From NCBI GenBank assembly GCA_002441395.1, contig DJVZ01000052.1, positions 1,153 to 36,043 on the forward strand: DNA of 34,891 nt, given 5' to 3'. The first letter of the stretch is position 1, and every line of letters starts with the position of its first letter. The notes beneath the pieces were generated by a model that was not told where the DNA came from, searched no databases, and worked only from the letters and a program-made list of their open reading frames with translations. The translations under genes and the position numbers were made by a program. This document shows, piece by piece, positions 1 through 8,643 of this stretch. This DNA comes from Spirochaetaceae bacterium UBA6243. Its GTDB lineage: Bacteria; Spirochaetota; Spirochaetia; Treponematales; Rectinemataceae.

Positions 1-738
1 GTGTGCATGGATCAGATATACAATCATCTGGCTAAAAATACATATATGTCAGGCGGCAACCTCCATCTGCCGGTCGTACTCACCACCGCTATCGGTGGCG
101 GCTACGGCGATGCGGCGCAACATTCCCAGTGTCTCTACAGTGTTTTTGCTCATATACCAGGACTGAAGATCGTTGTCCCCTCCACGGCCTATGATGCTAA
201 GGGCTTAATGATCGAAGCAATCCGCGACGACAACCCTGTCATGTACTTTTTTCACAAGGGGCTCATGGGCCTCGGCTGGATGCGCTACCCTGAGAGGAGT
301 GTCAACGTCGTCCCCGAACGAAGCTACACCATTCCCTTTGGAAAGGCCGATGTCAAACGTCCAGGTACCGATATCACCATCGTTTGCCTTGCAATGATGG
401 TTCACTGCGCCCTCGATGCGGCTGAAAAGCTCGCCAAGGAGGGAATCGAGGCTGAAGTGATCGATTTGAGGACTTTGGTTCCCCTGGACCGTGAAGCGGT
501 CATAACTTCAATCAAGAAAACACACAAACTTCTGGTCGTAGACGAGGACTATCTCGGCTTTGGGCTTTCGGGAGAGATCGCCGCCATAGCCGCTGAGGAG
601 GCCTTCGAATATCTGGACGCGCCAGTCAAACGGCTTGCAGTACCCAATGTCCCTATTCCTTATAGCCATCCACTGGAACAGTTTGTCATTCCCAACGCTG
701 AGGCGATTGCGGAGGCGGCGCGATCCTTGGCCAGATAG
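1..738 (+). CDS. 2-oxoacid dehydrogenase E1 component, beta subunit (5'-partial)
   Basis: This is the C-terminal 245 residues of a thiamine-diphosphate enzyme of the pyruvate/acetoin dehydrogenase E1-beta type. The family is normally about 325 residues, so some 80 N-terminal residues lie before the window and the GTG at base 1 is not a real start. Visible family features are the DQI-x-N-x-x-AK segment near the edge, the glycine-rich stretch followed by QHSQ, PGLKIVVPS followed by DAKGL, and the C-terminal transketolase domain with EVIDLRTLVPLD and VVDEDY. E1-beta pairs with E1-alpha to decarboxylate a 2-oxoacid and pass the acyl group to a lipoyl domain. A lipoyl-domain gene follows 30 bases downstream, which supports the call. 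The substrate (pyruvate, acetoin or branched-chain) cannot be told from this fragment. Confidence 0.88.
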   Translation: MCMDQIYNHLAKNTYMSGGNLHLPVVLTTAIGGGYGDAAQHSQCLYSVFAHIPGLKIVVPSTAYDAKGLMIEAIRDDNPVMYFFHKGLMGLGWMRYPERSVNVVPERSYTIPFGKADVKRPGTDITIVCLAMMVHCALDAAEKLAKEGIEAEVIDLRTLVPLDREAVITSIKKTHKLLVVDEDYLGFGLSGEIAAIAAEEAFEYLDAPVKRLAVPNVPIPYSHPLEQFVIPNAEAIAEAARSLAR

Positions 739-768
739 CACACACAGTAACTACAAAGGGGAAAAATT

Positions 769-1029
769 ATGCCTTATCAGTTTCTTTTAAGCGGGATCGG
801 AAATACGACAGAAGAAGGCGTGGTCGTCGCCTGGTTTAAGCGCGAGGGAGCTGCGGTTCAAGAGGGAGAACCTCTTCTCGAGGTACAGGTGGCGAAGACC
901 AGTTACGAAGTCCCGGCACCTGTGTCCGGTCGCCTCCATCGCATTGTTGCTCCGCGGGATACTATCGTCAAAGAAGGCCAACTTCTGGCACTACTTCTCT
1001 TGCCGGGTGAAGAACCCCAAAAGGAATGA
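769..1029 (+). CDS. Stand-alone lipoyl-domain protein (E2 lipoyl domain only)
   Basis: An 86-residue protein consisting of a single lipoyl/biotinyl attachment domain. The hairpin that carries the modified lysine reads VQVAKTSYEVPAP, so Lys43 is the likely lipoylation site. The second half repeats the fold, with PVSGRL and VKEGQLL. A good Shine-Dalgarno (GGGGA) precedes the ATG at 769. It would shuttle the acyl group produced by the E1 enzyme encoded just upstream. A normal E2 has about 400 residues with a peripheral-subunit-binding domain and an acyltransferase domain, and both are missing. Either this organism uses a separate lipoyl carrier, or the E2 gene was cut short by the rearrangement that left a regulator remnant directly downstream. 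The domain call is firm, but the status of the gene as complete is uncertain. Confidence 0.82.
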   Translation: MPYQFLLSGIGNTTEEGVVVAWFKREGAAVQEGEPLLEVQVAKTSYEVPAPVSGRLHRIVAPRDTIVKEGQLLALLLLPGEEPQKE

Positions 1030-1048
1030 GAAGAATTCCAGAAAAAAG

Positions 1049-1156
1049 GAAAATCTGCGTGTCCATATCCGTGCATTACGGCGCACGTGGGGAATTGGCC
1101 CGGAGCATTCTGAATTAATCCTTGCCGAGCAGCGGGTTGGCTACCGCATGGCCGCC
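1049..1156 (+). pseudogene. Remnant of an OmpR/KdpE-type response regulator (C-terminal winged helix)
   Basis: Frame 2 here encodes about 36 residues resembling the very end of an OmpR-family DNA-binding domain. VHIRALRR is the end of the recognition helix, and after a short linker RVGYRMA is the wing that closes the domain, as in KdpE-like regulators. No receiver domain, upstream helices or start codon exist. The upstream part of the frame runs through the lipoyl gene in another phase, and the 3' end lies inside the tail of the convergent GH52 gene. It is therefore a gene fragment. Recognition rests on motif reading only. Confidence 0.5.
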
Positions 1157-3261
1157 TCAGATTCTCTTGATGAACCAGAGGAAAGCGGAGTTCCAAGCCA
1201 CAGTATCGATGTCACCAGGCGGGGATAAAAGCGTGACCCGAGGGCCTTCCCGCTCGAAGAATCGACCTGGTCGGTCGCCGAAAAATCCGCACTTCCCGTC
1301 CTGAGCCAATACGCATAAATGTGATCGTCGGTCACACGCTCATCTTTAAAGCCAAGCAAATGCTCAGCCACATACTGGTTCAGGAATATTTTGCTGAGCC
1401 ATGTATTCCTGCTCGTCGACGATATTTTCCAGGCTCCGGATTCCGCATCGATGCAGCGGCCAGGGACGAGAACGGTATCGAGATGTTCCCTGAGGACCTG
1501 TACAAGCTTCCCATAGGGCCCATCGGGTGTGATGGCTTCAGAAGCGCCACAAAAAACCGGATAGACGAGGCCTTCAATCGCGGGAATGATGGAGGACTGA
1601 TTGTCACTTTCAAATATGGCTGGGATATATCCTTTCCTTCCCTGCATTTTTTGCGTCAGGGTCGCAGCTACCAGCGCGGCGGCTCGGTCAGTTTCCTGCG
1701 CATCCAGTGACTCGCCCCTGTCGATTCTGCGGAAAAGAGCTCCAAGACAAACGAAGGCCGACCATGATTTTACGGCGAGATAGAGATTGTTTCTTGCCTG
1801 GCCAAGGCTTGGGTCAAGAGAATCATAGGTGGTGATTTCCGCCCCTCCTTCGCAACGGTCCGAATCCCTGTCCATGACACCGTCATTGTTGCCGTCGCGG
1901 GCCCTGACGGACTGAAGACAGGCGGAAAACAATTTGCGCCTCTCTTTTGCCCAATTCCAGTCACCGGAAAGGTTTACGTAAAGGCATGCCGTTAAGAGCC
2001 AGTTCAATGTCTCTTCATAACTCATGTAACTGAAGCAGTCGGTAAGTCCGGGCATTTCATAGACGGAGCATCCCGAAGGCGTGAAACAATCATCGACGCC
2101 CTGATCGTGGGCAAAAGCTATTCCAAGCGAGTCCCGGTAGGAAGAGTATTCTCCGAAGGATTCAAGTTCGTTGCGGAGTGTCCAGGGTGAGAATCTTGCC
2201 TCCCAGAAGGCCTGATCTATGGTAAGGTCAAGCGTATTCATCATCTGATACTCACCTTCGTTCACGAGGAATACGGGCTCGCCTGACTGTGACAGGAGGA
2301 GCTCCGTGTTTGCCACGTAACTATGTGCCGCCTGGGCAATGATGAAACGCCGATCCTCGGAGAGACCCGAATTGTCAAGGAAACTGTCGAGCCTTTCGGC
2401 TCTGAAAAGCGATTCGACCTGCTCGTCGAGAGCATTTTCCAAGACATCCTCAATATCTTTGAACAGGCAGGTATAGTAGGCATGGGCAGGACGGCCAGTG
2501 GTTACGATGCCTTCGCGAAAAACACCAAGGGCAATGACATACTGCGCTTTTTGCCCCGGCGCGATCCTGAAACGAAGGCCCCCCTCCTGTGCAAGCCGCC
2601 TGAGGGGACGGCTGCCATTGAAAGCGGCATCGACGACAGACCAGTCCATCACTTCGTCAATGCCAATATCGGGCCGAATTGCAAAGCCAAGGCAATTATT
2701 GCAGGCCATGCCAAGAAGACCGCCATTGGTAATGTCGGAAAGTGGCCTCCGGATTCCCTGCATGCCAAAAAGGCCAATCATCTGGTTTTCGTTCGCCATG
2801 TTGTCAAACGTAAGCTGCAGGAAAATGGCTGGCCTTAATGCCGAACGGGCCGAAGCGGGCGTCATGCTCTGTGGATCAGGTATTTCGCCAAAAAATGAAA
2901 TTACACGAAACGACAGAGCGCCGGCGCGCCATTCTTCACCCGAAAAAGAAACCCGGCGCTCCATCTCTTCAGGCTTGAAATATGACAAGTAGCGTAGACC
3001 GCTTTCTTCTCTGGCCGGCATGTCCTCATCCGCATGGTAGGCTGAAGCCCCCGCGGCAATATCCTTGCCCGAGGCAAAGGGGAGCAGGCGCGGCTCGCCA
3101 TTTCCGATTCTGTAGCCGATGAAGAGCCCTCTGTCCGGCGGACGAACATCACCGACGACAACCCCCGCGCCCTTTCCAATCCGCCCAAGGACAAGCGAAG
3201 CATACGCTCCCCATATTCCGTGCAATGAATAGTAATCGATCTCTGGTACACGAACCGCCAT
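1141..3261 (-). CDS. Glycoside hydrolase family 52 beta-xylosidase
   Basis: A 706-residue protein matching GH52, whose Geobacillus xylosidases are about 705 residues long. It would release xylose from the non-reducing ends of short xylo-oligosaccharides with retention of configuration. With the start chosen here, NEGEYQMMNT places a glutamate at position 335, the number of the known GH52 nucleophile. ITTYDSLD (about residue 480) matches the acid/base aspartate region. Other family-like stretches are AFAHDQGVDD and FSYMSYEETLNW. There is no signal peptide, so it acts in the cytoplasm on imported sugars. Candidate starts are GTG 3270, ATG 3267 and ATG 3261. The last has GGGAG eight bases upstream and is preferred. 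It is the last gene of the minus-strand xylan locus, 99-108 bases after the response regulator. Its 3' end overlaps a regulator remnant on the other strand. Confidence 0.9.
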   Translation of the reverse strand: MAVRVPEIDYYSLHGIWGAYASLVLGRIGKGAGVVVGDVRPPDRGLFIGYRIGNGEPRLLPFASGKDIAAGASAYHADEDMPAREESGLRYLSYFKPEEMERRVSFSGEEWRAGALSFRVISFFGEIPDPQSMTPASARSALRPAIFLQLTFDNMANENQMIGLFGMQGIRRPLSDITNGGLLGMACNNCLGFAIRPDIGIDEVMDWSVVDAAFNGSRPLRRLAQEGGLRFRIAPGQKAQYVIALGVFREGIVTTGRPAHAYYTCLFKDIEDVLENALDEQVESLFRAERLDSFLDNSGLSEDRRFIIAQAAHSYVANTELLLSQSGEPVFLVNEGEYQMMNTLDLTIDQAFWEARFSPWTLRNELESFGEYSSYRDSLGIAFAHDQGVDDCFTPSGCSVYEMPGLTDCFSYMSYEETLNWLLTACLYVNLSGDWNWAKERRKLFSACLQSVRARDGNNDGVMDRDSDRCEGGAEITTYDSLDPSLGQARNNLYLAVKSWSAFVCLGALFRRIDRGESLDAQETDRAAALVAATLTQKMQGRKGYIPAIFESDNQSSIIPAIEGLVYPVFCGASEAITPDGPYGKLVQVLREHLDTVLVPGRCIDAESGAWKISSTSRNTWLSKIFLNQYVAEHLLGFKDERVTDDHIYAYWLRTGSADFSATDQVDSSSGKALGSRFYPRLVTSILWLGTPLSSGSSRESEAAMR

Positions 3262-3369
3262 TGCCATCACTCCCTCATTTCCAGCATTTCCCTCTCTTAT
3301 TTATACTTCCTGAATGGAATTCTGCTTATAGGAATTGCGACTGTTTAATTCATCGGACTTTTTACCTAA

Positions 3370-4014
3370 TTAAGTCTGCGAAACCCATTCCACGGCAAAT
3401 TTGCGCAAATCGGCGGCGGAAGAAAGGCAGAGCTTGTCCTTGATGTGATCACGATAGGCATTGACCGTCTTTACGGAGATATGGAGGCGTTCGGCTATCT
3501 CGGTCGCTCCGTATCCCTTGCCGATAAGGACGAATACCTCAAGCTCCCGGTCGGAAAGCCGGCTCACAATGTCGACATCCTGTTTTCCCACAACAATGCT
3601 CTCAAGCATGCGCTGCCGCAGATCCTCGCTCACCGCGATGTGACCCGCCAGCACTTTTTGTACGGCTTCAAGGAGAACGCTTGGATTTTCGTGTTTCATG
3701 ACAAAACCACGCGCGCCCGCCTTGAGCGCCCGTTCTCCATACAGATTCTCCTCATGCATGGAGACCACAAGCATGAGGGTTTCGGGGTACTCGCTCTTTA
3801 TCAGATGGATGAGCTCGAGGCCGCTTTGGTTCTGCAACGAGATATCCACGAGGGCCAACCGCGGCTTGGTTCTGCCGAGAAGCTCGAGCGCATCGCTTAT
3901 AGTGCCTGCTTCGCCGACGCATTCAAGATGGAGTTCCTGGCTGATGAGTGTCATCACCCCCTGTCGATACAGGGGGTGATCATCAATAACAATAAAGGTC
4001 GGATGCAACGACAT
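3370..4014 (-). CDS. NarL/FixJ-family response regulator
   Basis: A 214-residue two-domain regulator. The receiver domain (about 5-120) has the acidic pair Asp11-Asp12, the phospho-acceptor Asp57 in LALVDISL, Ser85 and Lys107 (FVMKHE). The C-terminal LuxR-type helix-turn-helix (about 148-210) has LSDRELEVF, ATEIAERLHIS and VKTVNAYRDHI. It begins three bases after the stop codon of the histidine kinase gene, so the two are almost certainly co-transcribed and form a pair. By context it should control the xylo-oligosaccharide transporter and xylosidase genes around it. The operator was not identified. Confidence 0.93.
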   Translation of the reverse strand: MSLHPTFIVIDDHPLYRQGVMTLISQELHLECVGEAGTISDALELLGRTKPRLALVDISLQNQSGLELIHLIKSEYPETLMLVVSMHEENLYGERALKAGARGFVMKHENPSVLLEAVQKVLAGHIAVSEDLRQRMLESIVVGKQDVDIVSRLSDRELEVFVLIGKGYGATEIAERLHISVKTVNAYRDHIKDKLCLSSAADLRKFAVEWVSQT

Positions 4015-4017
4015 AGC

Positions 4018-6192
4018 CTACCTTGCCACTCGGCATGTTACGGTCGTGCCTTCACCGCCGGAGGATCGAATCCGAAGTTCGCCGCCGATCACGCTCGCCC
4101 TGTACTTGAGTATATGAAAACCAAGACCGCCTTCTTCCTTTGCGTTCTTGGGAATACCGATGCCGTTATCGGCGACCTCGACGGTTATATCCTCGCGGTC
4201 CGCATAGAGGCCTACCTTGATTTCCGAAGCCTTCGCATACTTGACGGCATTGCTCAGGGCTTCCTGCACAATTCTGTACAGCTGCAGGGCCTTCTGGGAA
4301 TCGCGCACAAAAAAACCCTTTGTGACCTCAAACCGTATACGGGATTCATTTCGCTCTCTTGCCATGACAACAAGGCTTTCGATGGCGGAGATAATCCCCT
4401 TTGCCTCGACTTCGGCAGGATAAAGGCCTCTGGCCATATCCTTGGCTTTGGCAGCGATCTCCCCCGATCTCCGGGCGATTGCCGAGGCCTCTCCGGCTTC
4501 CGCCGAAAGTCCAAGCCGGGCCAGTTTCCCTTCGAGAACGGCGGCCATAATGCCCAGCACCGCAATGTCCTGGCAAAGATTGTCATGAATATCGCGGCCA
4601 ATATCGCCCATTATGGTGTTGGATATGTTGAGCAGTTCACGTTCCAGACTTTTCCGTCGTTCCATTTCCTCGACAAGCCGGGAATTGGTTGTGGATAATT
4701 CGAGTGTGCGAAGGTGGACACTGTGCTCAAGGTCCTTCTCCTTGTTGCGTTCGGCGGTCATGAGCATGGCGCCCTTTATGGCACTCGACACCTGATCGCG
4801 CAGCGCCGCATACATGCGCCGATCGGTTGAATCCGCGGTACATATAAGGTAGCCGAGACGGTCATTGCCAAAGCAGAGGGGCTCGCAGACATAGCTGTCC
4901 CATTTCTCGGGCAGCCCCCCGGGGACGAGTTCGGCTGTTCTGAAACACATGCCCTGAGGCACCAGAATGCGGACAGTCTTCTTGTCCGCCGCGAGGAAAA
5001 GCCTGGACCAGACGGGCGGGAAATCGCTCGAGTCAAAAAGGCTGAGCCAACAGCTGCTGATGCCAAGTTCCCTCGTGCTGCGGGCTATTTCTCTGAGGAT
5101 GTCTTCCATGCTGAACGAGGAGATGAGGGAAGCCTCGATTTCGCTAAGAATTGCCGCGCGTTTTTCCACTATGAGGCGCTGAGAGACAAAGTGGCGGCAT
5201 TCCTGTTCGGTGTTTGGAGGAAGTTTTTCTTCACCACTTTCCAACGGAAGGGCACTCCCCCCGGGCCGGGTCTCTTCCTGATCGGGCGAATACCGGCAGC
5301 CGCAGGACTCCCGTATGATACAGGATACGGGCAGGCGAACCGACGGTTCTTTCGGCACAAGCCCAAGTTTTGCCGCCATATGGCGCATGGCCATGTGACC
5401 AAGGATCGCAACCGGCTGCCGCACCGTCGTAAGAGAAGGATCCGAAAACCGGCTGTCTTCGGTATCATCGAAACCGGTAAGGGAAACGTCAGAGGGAACG
5501 CTGAGGCCATGGGCAGAAAGAGACGCCAAGGCACCAAAGGCCATCTGATCGTTGGCGGCCACTATGGCGTCGGCCGTGCCGCCCGCATCGAGAAATTCGT
5601 TCACCCTTGCACAGGCATCATCGTCGGTGAAATCACCATGGACAATCGATGGTTTTGCTTCAGGAAGAAGACAGGATAGACGCTGCAGGAATTCTGCCTT
5701 CCGCTCATCGGATTCAATATGTCCTTTTGGCCCCGCAAGGAAAAGAAAGCGCTTCCGTCCATGGACGTGGACAAGGTGTTCCACTATCGAACTCATGCCC
5801 CCCGAAGGATCCACGCAGACAGCTTCGATGCCCTTAAACTCGACACCGATCGTCACAAGCTCCTTGTCATGAAAATGATGCAGGAAATCGGCTTGTTCCT
5901 TGTTCGATATATAGGTGCCGATGACATTCGACATGACGATGAGGCCTTCAATGTCACATCGTTTGGCCAGGTCAAACGCTATATTGTCCAAAGCTTCGTA
6001 TCCGATAGGGCTGCTGATCCGTTGTCCTCCAAAGAACACAAGTGAAATGCCAAGGGATTTAGCCTCATCCGCAGCGCCGCTCCAAACCGCATATTGATAC
6101 GCCTCGTCAAAGCGGGCAGCAAGGAAACCCACTGTCGGCACATGCTGCGAACTTTTCTTCCGCTTGTCCTGCATCATTGTCGAGGATAACAT
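4018..6192 (-). CDS. Soluble histidine kinase with LacI/periplasmic-binding-type sugar sensor domain
   Basis: A 724-residue protein with an unusual order of domains. Residues about 19-295 resemble the effector-binding part of LacI-family regulators: VTIGVEFKG, VDPSGGMSS, a region reading AIVAANDQMAFGALASL, and SLTGFDDTEDSRF followed by PSLTTVRQP. The LacI DNA-binding head is absent. Residues about 340-480 look like a GAF-type linker, then a coiled coil. Residues 520-724 are a HisKA_3/HATPase_c kinase with the H-box at His536 (RDIHDNLCQD), N-box around Asn648 (EALSNAVKYA), DNGIGIP and GGLGFHIL. No signal peptide or membrane segment is visible, so it should read a cytoplasmic sugar, plausibly xylose or a xylo-oligosaccharide. 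The start at 6192 has GGAAGGGA upstream and overlaps the GH43 gene by 19 bases. An internal ATG at 6177 would overlap by four bases but has no ribosome site. Confidence 0.87.
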   Translation of the reverse strand: MLSSTMMQDKRKKSSQHVPTVGFLAARFDEAYQYAVWSGAADEAKSLGISLVFFGGQRISSPIGYEALDNIAFDLAKRCDIEGLIVMSNVIGTYISNKEQADFLHHFHDKELVTIGVEFKGIEAVCVDPSGGMSSIVEHLVHVHGRKRFLFLAGPKGHIESDERKAEFLQRLSCLLPEAKPSIVHGDFTDDDACARVNEFLDAGGTADAIVAANDQMAFGALASLSAHGLSVPSDVSLTGFDDTEDSRFSDPSLTTVRQPVAILGHMAMRHMAAKLGLVPKEPSVRLPVSCIIRESCGCRYSPDQEETRPGGSALPLESGEEKLPPNTEQECRHFVSQRLIVEKRAAILSEIEASLISSFSMEDILREIARSTRELGISSCWLSLFDSSDFPPVWSRLFLAADKKTVRILVPQGMCFRTAELVPGGLPEKWDSYVCEPLCFGNDRLGYLICTADSTDRRMYAALRDQVSSAIKGAMLMTAERNKEKDLEHSVHLRTLELSTTNSRLVEEMERRKSLERELLNISNTIMGDIGRDIHDNLCQDIAVLGIMAAVLEGKLARLGLSAEAGEASAIARRSGEIAAKAKDMARGLYPAEVEAKGIISAIESLVVMARERNESRIRFEVTKGFFVRDSQKALQLYRIVQEALSNAVKYAKASEIKVGLYADREDITVEVADNGIGIPKNAKEEGGLGFHILKYRASVIGGELRIRSSGGEGTTVTCRVAR

Positions 6193-7754
6193 GAGGTCCC
6201 TTCCAAGTCCACGCAGGAGGAATCATGAAAAAAAGCCTTTCCCTGGACACAGAAAAGGCCAAAGAAAACGCCGGTAAAACTCATGCGCCAGGTACCCTCG
6301 CTGCAGAGTCCCGCCGTCATGCCCAAACCAATTTCTCCTCCTACATCGTTGCAGGAATAAGAAAAACGGTAGCGCTCACGGTTGGCGTCAACGGACAGAC
6401 GGACACATCCTGTGTCGGGAATGGCCACCGTGGCAACGGCGACTTCAATATCATGGACATGTTTTCTCAAAACTATGACGCGTGAGCCGGCATGTCTGGT
6501 TATAAAGGCTTCGTAGTGATAGGAATCATCGTAATACGCGGTGATCCCCGCCTCCGATTTTTCGCTTGCGGGGTCGAAATCCACCGCTGCCTCGAAAAGG
6601 CAATCGAAGCTCTGCTGAGGTCGCCCCACAAAGGCCGGAGCCGCCAGCGGATCCGAAAGGCCGGCTTCCCCTCCCGACAAAACGAGGCCACCGCCCTTTT
6701 CGATCGCCACAACGCCTGGGCTCCGGGCGCGTATGAAATTCCACTCGGGAGACAGCCGGGCGCCATCGAAATCGTCCCGCCAGCTCCATGACCGACCGTC
6801 ACCACCGCGTCGATCCGGTTGGATGACACCGGCCGGCCCGTCGTTTTGCGGCGTACCGGGGAGCGGCCCATCCATTTCCAGACTTATGACGCCATTGTCG
6901 CCGATGATTGGCCAACCATCGGGATCCCAGGAAACGGGGGCGAGGAAAGTTTCGCGCCCCAAATTGTGGAGGAGGAGAGAACCAATCGGCCTGACGCCGA
7001 GGCAGACGAGCCACCAGTTGCCCGCCGCGTCATCCACGAGGTCGCCGTGCCCCACGCACTGAATGGGACTCCGCGCAAGGTTGCGGTGCGTGAGCACGGG
7101 ATTGCGCGGACAGGACTCGTAGGGGCCCCACGGAGAAATGGCACGAAAAACCGCCAGCATATGGCCATACTCGGTTCCTCCTTCCGAGAGGAGAAGGTAA
7201 TAAAGGCCATTTCTCTTATAAATATGCGGCCCCTCCGGCCACCTCCCGCCGGAACCACGAGTAATGAGCCTTGGACCGCCGCGTACCGTACCCGACCCGG
7301 GGGCAATAACCGAGAGAGTTATTCCGCGCCTCCCGCCCACATCACAGCTGGCACACACATATATGACGCCGTCGTCATCAAAGAAGAGAGAAGGATCCAT
7401 GCCGTCCACCGCGATTTTCACGGGATCGGACCATGGTCCGCCGATCGCTGGAGCCGTGATCGCGAAGTTGCCGAGACGATCGACCTCGGTGCAGACAATA
7501 TAGAAACGGCCGTCCTTTTCCCGTATCGTCGGCGCATAGAGACCTCTTGACGCCCTTGTTCCGGCCAAGTCCATTTGTTCCGGACGCGAAATGCCGTAAC
7601 CGGCCAGTTCCCAGTCGACGAGATTGTCCGAACGCCACAGGGGAATGCCCGGAAAGTAATGAAAGCTCGAAGTGGCAAGATAAAAAACGTTTCCTACCCG
7701 GCAAATGCTCGGATCGGGATGAAATCCCGCCAGAACCGGATTTCGGTATTTCAT
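6174..7754 (-). CDS. Glycoside hydrolase family 43 (beta-xylosidase-like)
   Basis: A 526-residue GH43 enzyme of the two-domain xylosidase type. The N-terminal five-bladed propeller shows the three expected catalytic acids: Asp14 (FHPDPSI, general base), Asp120 (DGMDPSLF, pKa modulator) and Glu174 (WPEGPHIYK, general acid). The C-terminal part from about residue 325 is a beta-sandwich like the GH43 C2/concanavalin-like domain that shapes the active site in xylosidases. There is no signal peptide, so it acts inside the cell on imported oligosaccharides. It lies between the transporter genes and the sensor kinase, ten bases after the permease gene. Xylosidase is the best guess, with arabinofuranosidase or a bifunctional enzyme possible. 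Confidence 0.9.
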   Translation of the reverse strand: MKYRNPVLAGFHPDPSICRVGNVFYLATSSFHYFPGIPLWRSDNLVDWELAGYGISRPEQMDLAGTRASRGLYAPTIREKDGRFYIVCTEVDRLGNFAITAPAIGGPWSDPVKIAVDGMDPSLFFDDDGVIYVCASCDVGGRRGITLSVIAPGSGTVRGGPRLITRGSGGRWPEGPHIYKRNGLYYLLLSEGGTEYGHMLAVFRAISPWGPYESCPRNPVLTHRNLARSPIQCVGHGDLVDDAAGNWWLVCLGVRPIGSLLLHNLGRETFLAPVSWDPDGWPIIGDNGVISLEMDGPLPGTPQNDGPAGVIQPDRRGGDGRSWSWRDDFDGARLSPEWNFIRARSPGVVAIEKGGGLVLSGGEAGLSDPLAAPAFVGRPQQSFDCLFEAAVDFDPASEKSEAGITAYYDDSYHYEAFITRHAGSRVIVLRKHVHDIEVAVATVAIPDTGCVRLSVDANRERYRFSYSCNDVGGEIGLGMTAGLCSEGTWRMSFTGVFFGLFCVQGKAFFHDSSCVDLEGTSCYPRQ

Positions 7755-7764
7755 GCTTTCCGCT

Positions 7765-8643
7765 CTATTCCTTTATTGCGCCTGACAACATTCCCTTGAT
7801 TATCCAGCGGTGGCCGACAAGATACAAAATCAGGGTAGGCAGAGCCGAAATGATGACGGCCGCGGCATACCTCGGCATCCGGTCCGTCCCATACGAGTTC
7901 AGGAAAGAGGCGACCCGGAGCTGCATCGTGAATTTGTTCTGATCCGACAAGAGTATAAGGCTGAGCAAATAATCATTCCAGGCTCCCATGAAGACCTGCA
8001 GGACGGCAAGAACGGTTGCCGGCTGTGCAAGGGGCAACATGACGCGGAAAAAAGTCTTCGTATGTCCCGCCCCGTCGATGCTTGCGGCTTCGGCCAATTC
8101 GCGGGGAAGGCTTTTGAAAAAAGAACGATAGATGAGCGTCCAAAAGGGGATGCCGAAGGCGGCCATCGGCAGGAAAAGGCCATACAGCGTATCGTTCATC
8201 TTGAGTGACACTTCCATCCGGTAAAGTGGAACGAGGACCATCTGTACGGGCACGAAATATCCAATAAGAATCGCATAGAAAAGTATTTCGGTTACGCGGC
8301 TTCTGTAGCGCGCGAACACATAGCCGGCCAGAACCGCGGAAGGAATGGTGCATAGAATGGAACCGAAACAGACAATCAGTGTGTTGAGTAGCCCCTGGTC
8401 GATGCGGACAGCCTTCCACGCCTCTGCAAAGTTGTTCCATCGGAGGGCTTCGGGAATGGCCCACGGATGATAGGCAAACTCAAGTTGTGTCTTGAAGGCA
8501 AAAAGCAGGGGAACCACCAGCGGGAATATGGTAATCACGGCGAGAACGACGAGAACTATGGTTATGATGATTTCAGACATGCCATAGTGCACTCTCGACG
8601 AACTCCGGCCGCGGCCGGCACTTTGTTCTCTCCGCATTCTCAT
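7765..8643 (-). CDS. Sugar ABC transporter permease, MalG type
   Basis: A 292-residue inner-membrane permease with about six hydrophobic segments, the first at roughly residues 25-50. The cytoplasmic EAA loop that docks to the ATPase is seen as ELAEAASIDGAG followed by FFRVMLPLAQP. Its ATG overlaps the stop codon of the preceding permease gene in an ATGA arrangement, which indicates translational coupling. With the partner permease it forms the channel of a carbohydrate uptake (CUT1) importer. Its position beside two xylosidase genes points to xylo-oligosaccharides. No ATP-binding gene lies in the locus. Confidence 0.93.
   Translation of the reverse strand: MRMRREQSAGRGRSSSRVHYGMSEIIITIVLVVLAVITIFPLVVPLLFAFKTQLEFAYHPWAIPEALRWNNFAEAWKAVRIDQGLLNTLIVCFGSILCTIPSAVLAGYVFARYRSRVTEILFYAILIGYFVPVQMVLVPLYRMEVSLKMNDTLYGLFLPMAAFGIPFWTLIYRSFFKSLPRELAEAASIDGAGHTKTFFRVMLPLAQPATVLAVLQVFMGAWNDYLLSLILLSDQNKFTMQLRVASFLNSYGTDRMPRYAAAVIISALPTLILYLVGHRWIIKGMLSGAIKE

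Noticed and set aside
3445..4698. Plus-strand open frame of 417 codons
   Set aside because: It is the antisense of the response regulator and histidine kinase genes, both of which have clear domains, and its translation resembles no family.
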